Assembly (NCBI GenBank): GCA_023441905.1
Contig: JAEZNC010000229.1
Coordinates: forward strand, 1-9,206
Direction: 5' to 3'
DNA length: 9,206 nucleotides
Source of the DNA: Bacillota bacterium
GTDB lineage: Bacteria > Bacillota > Clostridia > Christensenellales > SZUA-584
Part shown: piece after piece, positions 1 to 6,160 of the stretch
How positions within the stretch are numbered: position 1 is the first letter of the stretch
Layout of the letters: each line of letters starts with the position of its first letter
Notes under the pieces: model-generated
Databases searched by the model: none
What the model was told of the DNA's origin: nothing
What the model saw: the letters and a program-made list of their open reading frames with translations, nothing else
Made by a program: the position numbers and the translations under genes

Positions 1-786
1 AATGTCTGCCTGACCGTCGTTGAAGCCGCGAATCAACGTGTATTCTATTATAATGCGCCTGCCCGTTTTTTTAAAGTAGACATTTGCGGCATTCATGATC
101 TCACTGATGGTATACGCTCTTGCAACAGGCATCAGCTTCTTTCTCTTATCGTCTATCGCCGCGTGCAATGAGATACAAAGCGTTACCGAAAGCCGTTCCT
201 CGGCAAGCCTTAGTATACCCGGCACCAAGCCGCAAGTGGAGAGCGATATATGGCGCTGGCCGATTCCGAACTCCGACTGAAGCGCGTTTATGAATTCAAT
301 CACATTGTCATAGTTATCGAGCGGTTCGCCGCTGCCCATGAGCACCACATTGCTGATCTCCCCCGATTCTCGTGCCGCAATCACCTCTGAGAGCATTTCG
401 CCCGCCGTCAATTGGCGAACAAGCCCATCAAGGCCCGAGGCGCAGAAGGCGCAGCCCATGCGGCAGCCCACCTGTGTGGAAACGCAAAGCGTCCGTCCGT
501 GGTGATAATCCATCACCACGCATTCGATAAGATTGCCGTCCGTCATTTCGAGCAGGTATTTAACAGTGCCGTCTTTGGACGTCAGCTTAGTATTGATTTT
601 GGCGTAGCCTTCGCAGTAGCGTTCTTTGAGTTTTTCCCGCAGCGGCTTTGAGAGATTCGTCATGTCGTCAAATAAAGCCCCTTTCACAAGCCACGCGCGA
701 AGCTGTTTGGCGGCAAACTTCTTTTCACCCAATTCGACGATGATTTTTTCGAGCTCAGATACAGTCAGCGAAAGCAATCCGTTCAT
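1..786 (-). CDS. rlmN: 23S rRNA (A2503-C2)/tRNA (A37-C2) methyltransferase RlmN, 3' end beyond window
   Basis: RlmN is a radical-SAM enzyme that methylates C2 of A2503 in 23S rRNA and of A37 in some tRNAs. I translated this frame by hand; it stays open for 262 codons from the ATG at 786 to base 1. The [4Fe-4S]/SAM motif CRMGCAFC supplies C108, C112 and C115. C101, seven residues before the first cluster cysteine in TLCVSTQVGC, matches E. coli C118. GSGEPLDNYD at 151-160 is the usual GxGEP SAM-binding segment. The family is about 345 residues long, so roughly 85 C-terminal residues, including the methyl-carrying cysteine (C355 in E. coli), lie outside. The ATG overlaps the rsmB stop as ATGA and has GGAG five bases upstream. 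The related resistance enzyme Cfr is unlikely in this housekeeping context. Confidence 0.96.
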   Translation of the reverse strand, partial: MNGLLSLTVSELEKIIVELGEKKFAAKQLRAWLVKGALFDDMTNLSKPLREKLKERYCEGYAKINTKLTSKDGTVKYLLEMTDGNLIECVVMDYHHGRTLCVSTQVGCRMGCAFCASGLDGLVRQLTAGEMLSEVIAARESGEISNVVLMGSGEPLDNYDNVIEFINALQSEFGIGQRHISLSTCGLVPGILRLAEERLSVTLCISLHAAIDDKRKKLMPVARAYTISEIMNAANVYFKKTGRRIIIEYTLIRGFNDGQADI

Positions 787-2048
787 TGTTTCTCCATAAC
801 GGCCGCGTAAAAGCCGTCAGACCCGCAAAGATGCGGATAAAGCGTTTGCGGCGGATGTCGATAGGCAAAGCCGGCCGTGCGGCTTAAAAATGCGTCTGTG
901 ACGGCCTCATTCTCTTCTCTGTTGATTGAGCAGGTCATATACACGAGCGTCCCGCTTTTTTTTACATAGCGTGCGCATACCAAAAGTATGTCCATCTGCA
1001 CACCGGTTAAACTTAAGATATCCTCCGGTTTTCTCGAATAGCGGATATCCGGCTGATGGGCCATCAGCCCCATGGCGCTGCACGGCGCATCCACCAGTAC
1101 CACATCAAACCGCCCCTCGTACTCGGCCATATCGTCACGCGCATCGTGAACGCAGACAACGGCATTTTTTACACCGAGACGATCATAATTCTTTCGCGTC
1201 ATATCGACCCGATGTTCGTGGATATCCCACGCCGTGATATCAATACCGTTTTGAGTCAACGCGGCCGCGTAAGCGCTTTTGCCGCCCGGTGCAGCGCAGC
1301 AATCCAGCAGCATGTCGCCTTTCTTGATACCCGCTGCAAGTACAGCTCTCATCGCGCTTTGAGACTGCACAGCCATAAAGCCGTTTTTAAACAGATCAAG
1401 ATTTTCTATGTCATGAAAGCCGCTGACGGCGTAGGCGTTCGGAATGCCGCCTTCGCGCCAGTCAACACCGAGCGCGCTGAGCGCTGACTCAAACGTCTGC
1501 TTGTCCGTTTTCAGCGGGTTCATGCGCACGGATACAAATTCCGGCGCTTTGTAAAGCAGCATATCTTTAGCGAAATCCCAGCCAAAATCTTTGATGTACT
1601 TGTCGCATATCCACTCGGGATAGCTTGCCATCACGCTCAAAGACTTTGCGTTTGTGATCTTTGGATATACAATTTTGTTCTTTCCGTTATCGAGTGCGCG
1701 TAGCACCGCGTTGACAAATCCGCTTGTCTGCGGTTTGACGCGTTTGGCGAGCGCCACGCTCTCACTGACGGCGGCATATCCTTGGGTATCCATAAAAAGA
1801 AGCTGGCAAGTCCCCAGCCTCAAAATGTTTCTGATGCTTCCGTGAACGCGCGGTGACGTGATAAATCCCTGCAGCGCAAAATCAATGCGCATCAGGTTTT
1901 CGAGCGTCGTTCTTAGCAGTAACGACGCAAAATGCCTTTCTTCAGCGGAAAAGGAAGCGGGAATATGCTTTTTAAGCGCGAGCGACGTATAAGCGCCTTC
2001 TTTGAGCACGGCATTCAGCGCAAGATAGGCGGCATATCTGGCGTTCAT
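783..2048 (-). CDS. rsmB: 16S rRNA (cytosine967-C5)-methyltransferase RsmB
   Basis: RsmB methylates C5 of cytosine 967 in 16S rRNA using S-adenosylmethionine. The 421-residue protein has the expected two parts. A NusB-like helical RNA-binding domain covers about residues 1-125. A Rossmann methyltransferase domain follows, with the SAM-binding LLDCCAAPGGKS at 247-258, motif IV VDAPCS at 319-324 (C323) and motif VI TCSINREENE from 372 (C373, the expected nucleophile). These two cysteines correspond to C325 and C375 of the E. coli enzyme. After motif IV it reads SAMG where SGLG or SGTG is more common, a conservative change. Length is normal (about 430-450 residues). The ATG overlaps the fmt stop codon by four bases (ATGA), and its own stop overlaps the rlmN start in the same way, so translation of fmt, rsmB and rlmN is probably coupled. 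Confidence 0.97.
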   Translation of the reverse strand: MNARYAAYLALNAVLKEGAYTSLALKKHIPASFSAEERHFASLLLRTTLENLMRIDFALQGFITSPRVHGSIRNILRLGTCQLLFMDTQGYAAVSESVALAKRVKPQTSGFVNAVLRALDNGKNKIVYPKITNAKSLSVMASYPEWICDKYIKDFGWDFAKDMLLYKAPEFVSVRMNPLKTDKQTFESALSALGVDWREGGIPNAYAVSGFHDIENLDLFKNGFMAVQSQSAMRAVLAAGIKKGDMLLDCCAAPGGKSAYAAALTQNGIDITAWDIHEHRVDMTRKNYDRLGVKNAVVCVHDARDDMAEYEGRFDVVLVDAPCSAMGLMAHQPDIRYSRKPEDILSLTGVQMDILLVCARYVKKSGTLVYMTCSINREENEAVTDAFLSRTAGFAYRHPPQTLYPHLCGSDGFYAAVMEKQ

Positions 2049-2992
2049 TTCAGCCCCTCGGTAACGGCAACATCAAAATAGCTGTCCGGCAGACACTTGC
2101 CACGTAAAAAATCGCAAGGATTCATGCGCTTACAGCATGATGCCTGCATTTCCTGAATGCGCAGCAGCCCGTCCCCGGTACCGACGAGAAGGCCGCTTCT
2201 GGCATCGCAAGTCACCAGTCTGCCGGGCTCTGCGCTTCCCGGCTCGATTGACGTGCGCCATATTTTAAAGACATCTCCGCTCATGTGCGCGGCGGCACCC
2301 ATAATGGGATTGAGCGCCCTCACAAGGTTGTGGATCTCCGTTGCGGGCTTCGTCCAATCAATCTCGGCCAGTTCTTTTGAGAGCGGCGGATAGTAACTGG
2401 ACTGCGCTTCATCTTGAACGGTGCGTTTGGCCGTACCGTTTTGAATCATGCCGATTGTATTGATAAGCAGCTCGGCGCCGAGTGCGGCCAGCGTCTCATA
2501 AAGTTCGCCGCCCGTCATATCACTGCCGATTTCAACAGACGACGACGTGATGATATCGCCCGTATCGAGACCTTCGTTCATAGTCATGATGGTCACGCCG
2601 GTTTGTTTTTCTCCGTTGATAATGGCCCATTGAATGGGGGCCGCACCGCGGTACTTCGGCAGCAGCGACGCGTGTACATTGAGGCACCCCAGCGGCGGAA
2701 TGTCCAGTATCTGCTTCGAAAGAATCTGCCCGAAAGCCGCTGTCACAATCATATCGGGCACGAGCGCCTCAAGCGCCGCCACCCCTTCGGGGGATTTTAT
2801 CTTTTCAAATTGCAGCACGGGGATGCCGTGCGCTTCAGCCAGTTGTTTGACAGGCGGCGGCACAGTTTTGTGTCCTCGTCCGCTTTTTCTGTCAGGCTGC
2901 GTCACCACAGCGGCTATTGTATAGCCGCCAAAAATCAGCTTTTCCAGGCAGGGCACCGCAAACTGCGGGGTGCCCATAAAGACGAGCTTCAT
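2045..2992 (-). CDS. fmt: Methionyl-tRNA formyltransferase
   Basis: Fmt transfers a formyl group from 10-formyltetrahydrofolate to Met-tRNA(fMet), making the initiator for bacterial translation. The 315-residue protein has an N-terminal formyltransferase domain (about 1-190) starting MKLVFMGTPQFA. It carries the family signature SLLPKYRGAAPI at 109-120 and the catalytic triad N105, H107 and D143 (E. coli N106, H108, D144). The C-terminal OB-like tRNA-binding domain (about 205-310) includes HNLVRALNP and CKRMNPCDFLRG. Oddly, the usual GGKRM-type turn reads SCCKRM, and four cysteines (C286, C287, C293, C300) fall within 15 residues. The ATG overlaps the stop of the upstream deformylase gene (ATGA) and is preceded by GAGGAG. 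The context makes sense: Def removes the formyl group that Fmt adds. Confidence 0.97.
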   Translation of the reverse strand: MKLVFMGTPQFAVPCLEKLIFGGYTIAAVVTQPDRKSGRGHKTVPPPVKQLAEAHGIPVLQFEKIKSPEGVAALEALVPDMIVTAAFGQILSKQILDIPPLGCLNVHASLLPKYRGAAPIQWAIINGEKQTGVTIMTMNEGLDTGDIITSSSVEIGSDMTGGELYETLAALGAELLINTIGMIQNGTAKRTVQDEAQSSYYPPLSKELAEIDWTKPATEIHNLVRALNPIMGAAAHMSGDVFKIWRTSIEPGSAEPGRLVTCDARSGLLVGTGDGLLRIQEMQASCCKRMNPCDFLRGKCLPDSYFDVAVTEGLK

Positions 2993-3441
2993 TCGATCTC
3001 CTCTGTCATTTTATCCACGAAAAGAATGCCGTCCAGGTGGTCAATCTCGTGGCAGAATATTCTCGCCGGCATCCCGGATATCTCGATTTCATGCATTTGG
3101 GCAAATCTGTCCATGTAAGACACTTTTATTTTTTCGGGGCGCGGCACAAACCCCCAAACGCCGGGGACGGACAGGCAGCCCTCTTCACCGCTGACCTCCC
3201 CGGATTCTTCGAGAATCTTCGGGTTGATAAGCTCATAGTACTTGTCCTCATACGATACCACCGCAATCCGGCGCAGCACGCCCACCTGCGGCGCAGCCAA
3301 TCCGCCGCCGTCTTCAATAACCAGTGTATCCTTCATATCGTCGAGCAGCGTTAATATATGCGGGGTAATTTCCTTCACCTCGCGGGAAATCTTTCTGAGG
3401 TCTTCGTTGTCCTCACCCTTTATCACATCTCTGATAGCCAA
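2989..3441 (-). CDS. def: Peptide deformylase, second tandem copy (TTG start)
   Basis: Peptide deformylase removes the N-formyl group from new polypeptides, using a metal ion (usually Fe2+). All three motifs of the family are intact: GGGLAAPQ (45-52), EGCLS (87-91, metal ligand C89) and HEIDH (131-135, ligands H131 and H135, catalytic E132). I start it at the TTG at 3441-3439. From there it reads MAIRDVIKGEDN, aligns from residue 1 with the upstream copy, and has AAGGAG six bases before it. An in-frame ATG at 3474 would add 11 residues (MRKNPTKKEIN) unlike any deformylase start, overlap the upstream gene by 32 bases and lack a good ribosome binding site. The TTG lies one base after the stop of copy 1; its own TGA overlaps the fmt ATG. 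About 68% of 150 residues match copy 1. Copy 2 lacks the PDKKGD tail and differs most between residues 93 and 120. Confidence 0.94.
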   Translation of the reverse strand: MAIRDVIKGEDNEDLRKISREVKEITPHILTLLDDMKDTLVIEDGGGLAAPQVGVLRRIAVVSYEDKYYELINPKILEESGEVSGEEGCLSVPGVWGFVPRPEKIKVSYMDRFAQMHEIEISGMPARIFCHEIDHLDGILFVDKMTEEIE

Positions 3442-3451
3442 ATTAATCTCC
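3439..3451 (-). promoter_or_regulatory. Ribosome binding site and TTG start of the second def copy
   Basis: On the minus strand AAGGAG ends at 3448, the TAA stop of copy 1 occupies 3445-3443, and TTG follows at 3441-3439. The six-base spacing from GGAG to TTG is ideal. The ribosome binding site lies inside the last codons of copy 1, so a terminating ribosome could reinitiate here. This arrangement decides the start against the longer ATG reading at 3474. Confidence 0.85.
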
Positions 3452-3913
3452 TTTTTTGTCGGGTTCTTTCTCATTTATCATTTTATCCACGAATAAAATG
3501 CCATCCAGATGGTCAATTTCGTGGCAAAAAACTCTCGCCGTGATGCCCGTAATTTCTTGCTTTTGCCTTTTACCGTTTCTGTCGATATATGTGACCGTTA
3601 TTTTTTCCGGACGCTTGACTTTGCCCCTCTGGCCCACAACGGAAAGGCAGCCTTCTTCTTCAATCGCTTCTCCGGAGCCGCTTAAGATTCTCGGATTGAT
3701 CAGCTCGTAAAGCTGATCGTTGTAGTTCACGATTGCAATGCGGCGCAGCACGCCCACCTGCGGCGCAGCCAGCCCGACGCCGTCTTCCACTGCCAGCGTT
3801 TCCTTCATATCGTCCAGCAAGGCTAATATATGCTTATTGATGCCGTTCACTTCGCGGGATTTTTTCCGCAGTGCCGGATTATCAGTGCCCTTTACGATAT
3901 CCCTGATTGCCAT
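3443..3913 (-). CDS. def: Peptide deformylase, first tandem copy
   Basis: This is a peptide deformylase of 156 residues, the usual length for the compact type I enzymes. It shows GVGLAAPQ at 45-52, EGCLS at 87-91 (metal ligand C89) and HEIDH at 131-135 (ligands H131 and H135, catalytic E132), so it should be active. After EGCLS it reads VVGQRGKVKRP where VPG is commoner; copy 2 keeps the proline. It ends with a lysine-rich tail, EKEPDKKGD. The ATG at 3913 begins the canonical MAIRDIVKGTDN, and GGGAGAGG lies just upstream. It sits 12 bases after priA in the position of the single def of the standard cluster. Which of the two copies is ancestral cannot be decided from this window alone. Confidence 0.95.
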   Translation of the reverse strand: MAIRDIVKGTDNPALRKKSREVNGINKHILALLDDMKETLAVEDGVGLAAPQVGVLRRIAIVNYNDQLYELINPRILSGSGEAIEEEGCLSVVGQRGKVKRPEKITVTYIDRNGKRQKQEITGITARVFCHEIDHLDGILFVDKMINEKEPDKKGD

Positions 3914-3925
3914 ACCGTCCTCTCC

Positions 3926-6154
3926 CTATATCATACTCTGCGGATTGATTTCCATGCCATAGGTGCAATCCTTATATTGTTTCGTGTCCGTATAAATATA
4001 TAATTTTTTTCGAAACTGCGCAAGACTTGCGTCGTTTAGCACTTTGATAAGCACCTGCCAGCGTGTGCGGCCCTGTATCTTCTTAACGGGCGCTTCTCCG
4101 CTGTCAAACAGCAACAGCTTGTCAAACTCATCCGAAAATGCGTCCTTGAAACCCCTCACAAAATCCTGGCATGCCTCCCTCACGGCGTCTTCGCTTTTCC
4201 CGGTAAATATAAAACGAAAAAACACCGAATAGGGCGGCAACAGTGCCGAACGGCGCACATTCATCTCCTCTTCGAAAAAGCCCTCAAAGTCGTGCCGCCG
4301 CGCATAGTCAATCGCGTAATGATCAGGCGAATACGTCTGCACGATCACTTTGCCGGGGTCTTTGCGCCCCGCGCGGCCCGCCACCTGCTCTAACAGCTCA
4401 AACGTTTTCTCGGGGCTGCGAAAATCGGGAATGTAAAGAGAGTTATCCGCTGCAACCACACCCACGAGCGTCACGCGTTCGAAATCGAGCCCCTTGGCAA
4501 TCATCTGAGTGCCAATCAGTATATCGGCCTCGCCGCGTTTGAACTGCTCGTAGATATTCAGATGCGCATCCTTCCCCCGCGTGGTATCAAGATCCATGCG
4601 CAGCACACGCGCTTCGGGAAAGTGTGCTTTGGTCTGTTCCTCCACCTGCTGCGTGCCAATGCCGTAATGCTTTAGATACGGCTTGCCGCATTCGGGGCAG
4701 ACGTCTCTCAATCGCCGTGTCCGCCCGCAGTAATGGCACATCAGCACACCTTTGCTCGCGTGGTATGTCATCGTGACCTCGCAGTTGTCGCAGTATTCCA
4801 CATAGCCGCAGCCGCGGCACATCACAAATGTCGAGTAGCCGCGTCGATTGATAAACAGCATGACTTGTTTATTGTTATTTAAAGCGTTGCTGATCTCCTG
4901 ATGCAGCAAACCCGAAAAAAGCGTTTTGTTGCCGCGCACCACTTCGTCGCGCATATCGACGATTTCTACGGCGGGCAGCTGCAGGCCGAATAGACGATTG
5001 GGCATGCGGACCAGTTTGTAGATACCGTTTTTGGCCTTGATATAGCTTTCCACCGAGGGCGTTGCGGAAGCGAGCACGAGCGTCGCGCCTTCGATGTTCG
5101 CACGCATGCGCGCGACCTCGTGCGCGGTGTATTTGGGATGCATATCCGATTTGTAGCTCGACTCATGCTCCTCGTCGATGATGATCACGCCCACATCCCT
5201 GAGCGGCGCAAACACCGCCGAACGCGCGCCGATGACGACCCTGGCTTTCCCAGTCGACATGCGCTTCCATTCATCATAGCGTTCGCCGGCCGTTAACGTG
5301 GAATGATATACCGCTATCTCCCGCCCGATGCGTCGTTCAAACATCGAAACAAGCTGCGGCGTCAGCGATATTTCCGGCACGAGCACAATCGCGCTCCTGC
5401 CGCGTTTTAAGCAATCGCGTACGATATGGATATAAACCTCTGTTTTTCCGCTGCCTGTCACGCCGTGCAGCAGGTACTTGCCCGTTTCAGATAATATTGT
5501 ATTCGCCGCGCTGAGTTGGTCTTCCGTCAGATCGAAATCTTCTTCGCGCTGTGCCGTTTTTCGCGGTTGGCGCAGCGTCTCCACCGTACGGCTCAGTAGA
5601 AGCCCTTTTTTAACGAGCGCGTCTCTCGCTGACGCGCTGCCCGGAACCACGTCCTCCAGCGCCGATGCTTTGAGGGTGCCGTAAGTGCGCATGGCATTCA
5701 GCACATCGATCTGTTTGGGAGCCTTGGGCTTGCCGTCAGCACTCGTTAACGAGCGAACCGCTTCGTTAAACTGCTCGTCGGACAAAGAAAAAACAAGCTC
5801 GCGTTCCAGCTTGTCTCCTATGCGCCCGCCGCGCATTTCGGCGGGAAACATCAGCCGGAGCGCTACCGCTAGCGTGGTATGATAATAACGGCGCATGACA
5901 CCCGCGAGACTGATTTGCCCCGGCGTCAACGCCGCAAAATCGGAAAGAACGCTCTTAATGCTTTTGATGCCCGCTCCCTGAAACTCGCACGACTCCGAGA
6001 GGCCGATCACATAGCCCTCGCGCAGTGTATTGGCGCGCCCAAAAGGCACATGTACGCGAAAACCGATTTCGAGCGTCATGTCGTCGGGAATAAGGTATTC
6101 AAATACCCTGTCCACGTCTGAATGGATGATGTCGATAATGACTTTTGCATACAT
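3926..6154 (-). CDS. priA: Primosomal protein N', replication restart 3'-5' helicase PriA
   Basis: PriA recognises stalled or collapsed replication forks and reloads the replisome, acting as a 3'-5' superfamily 2 DNA helicase. The 742-residue protein has the full family layout. The 3'-end-binding domain is at about 1-105 (starts MYAKVIIDI), followed by a winged-helix part to about 200. Helicase lobe 1 carries Walker A GVTGSGKTEV at 231-240, the DEEH box at 327-330 and SATPS at 363-367. Eight zinc-binding cysteines follow at C446, C449, C455, C458, C473, C476, C486 and C489. Lobe 2 includes GTQMIAKGLDF and QVAGRAGR (590-597). A C-terminal domain runs to 742. No key residue is missing. The ATG lies six bases after the coaBC stop; its ribosome binding site (GAGG) overlaps the coaBC end and is only moderate. 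The 12-base gap to def suggests co-transcription. Confidence 0.97.
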   Translation of the reverse strand: MYAKVIIDIIHSDVDRVFEYLIPDDMTLEIGFRVHVPFGRANTLREGYVIGLSESCEFQGAGIKSIKSVLSDFAALTPGQISLAGVMRRYYHTTLAVALRLMFPAEMRGGRIGDKLERELVFSLSDEQFNEAVRSLTSADGKPKAPKQIDVLNAMRTYGTLKASALEDVVPGSASARDALVKKGLLLSRTVETLRQPRKTAQREEDFDLTEDQLSAANTILSETGKYLLHGVTGSGKTEVYIHIVRDCLKRGRSAIVLVPEISLTPQLVSMFERRIGREIAVYHSTLTAGERYDEWKRMSTGKARVVIGARSAVFAPLRDVGVIIIDEEHESSYKSDMHPKYTAHEVARMRANIEGATLVLASATPSVESYIKAKNGIYKLVRMPNRLFGLQLPAVEIVDMRDEVVRGNKTLFSGLLHQEISNALNNNKQVMLFINRRGYSTFVMCRGCGYVEYCDNCEVTMTYHASKGVLMCHYCGRTRRLRDVCPECGKPYLKHYGIGTQQVEEQTKAHFPEARVLRMDLDTTRGKDAHLNIYEQFKRGEADILIGTQMIAKGLDFERVTLVGVVAADNSLYIPDFRSPEKTFELLEQVAGRAGRKDPGKVIVQTYSPDHYAIDYARRHDFEGFFEEEMNVRRSALLPPYSVFFRFIFTGKSEDAVREACQDFVRGFKDAFSDEFDKLLLFDSGEAPVKKIQGRTRWQVLIKVLNDASLAQFRKKLYIYTDTKQYKDCTYGMEINPQSMI

Positions 6155-6160
6155 GCGGGA

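Larger units (their letters stand above)
2989..3913 (-). repeat. Tandem duplication of the def gene, 472-base period
   Basis: The two deformylase genes form a direct tandem repeat. Copy 1 (3443-3913) and copy 2 (2989-3441) align without gaps from start codon to near the end, with an offset of 472 bases. By hand count 102 of 150 aligned residues are identical. The longest perfect nucleotide match I noticed is 31 bases (3269-3299 against 3741-3771), covering the codons for LAAPQVGVLR. The remaining DNA has drifted, mainly at third codon positions, so the duplication is not very recent. Confidence 0.9.

Noticed and set aside
303..336. GSGEP instead of GMGEP in RlmN
   Set aside because: I believe serine and other residues occur at this position in RlmN proteins of Gram-positive bacteria, so I do not treat it as unusual.
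1..786. rlmN as a truncated pseudogene or a cfr resistance gene
   Set aside because: The frame is open to the window edge, so the missing end is due to the window. The housekeeping position and overall sequence favour RlmN over Cfr.
2414..3118. Plus-strand open frame of 234 codons opposite fmt and the second def copy
   Set aside because: It runs antisense to two recognised genes, has no recognisable protein family, is rich in Arg and His as expected of a shadow frame, and crosses a real gene boundary.
3443..3474. ATG at 3474 as the start of the second def copy
   Set aside because: The extra residues do not match deformylases, the ribosome binding site is poor, and the TTG at 3441 aligns exactly with the start of copy 1.
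4587..4820. Minus-strand 77-codon open frame inside priA
   Set aside because: It is an out-of-frame reading of the zinc-binding region of priA; the priA frame carries all conserved cysteines.
4861..4890. AT-rich patch within priA as a possible promoter
   Set aside because: No convincing -35/-10 pair with proper spacing was seen, and the stretch encodes conserved PriA sequence.
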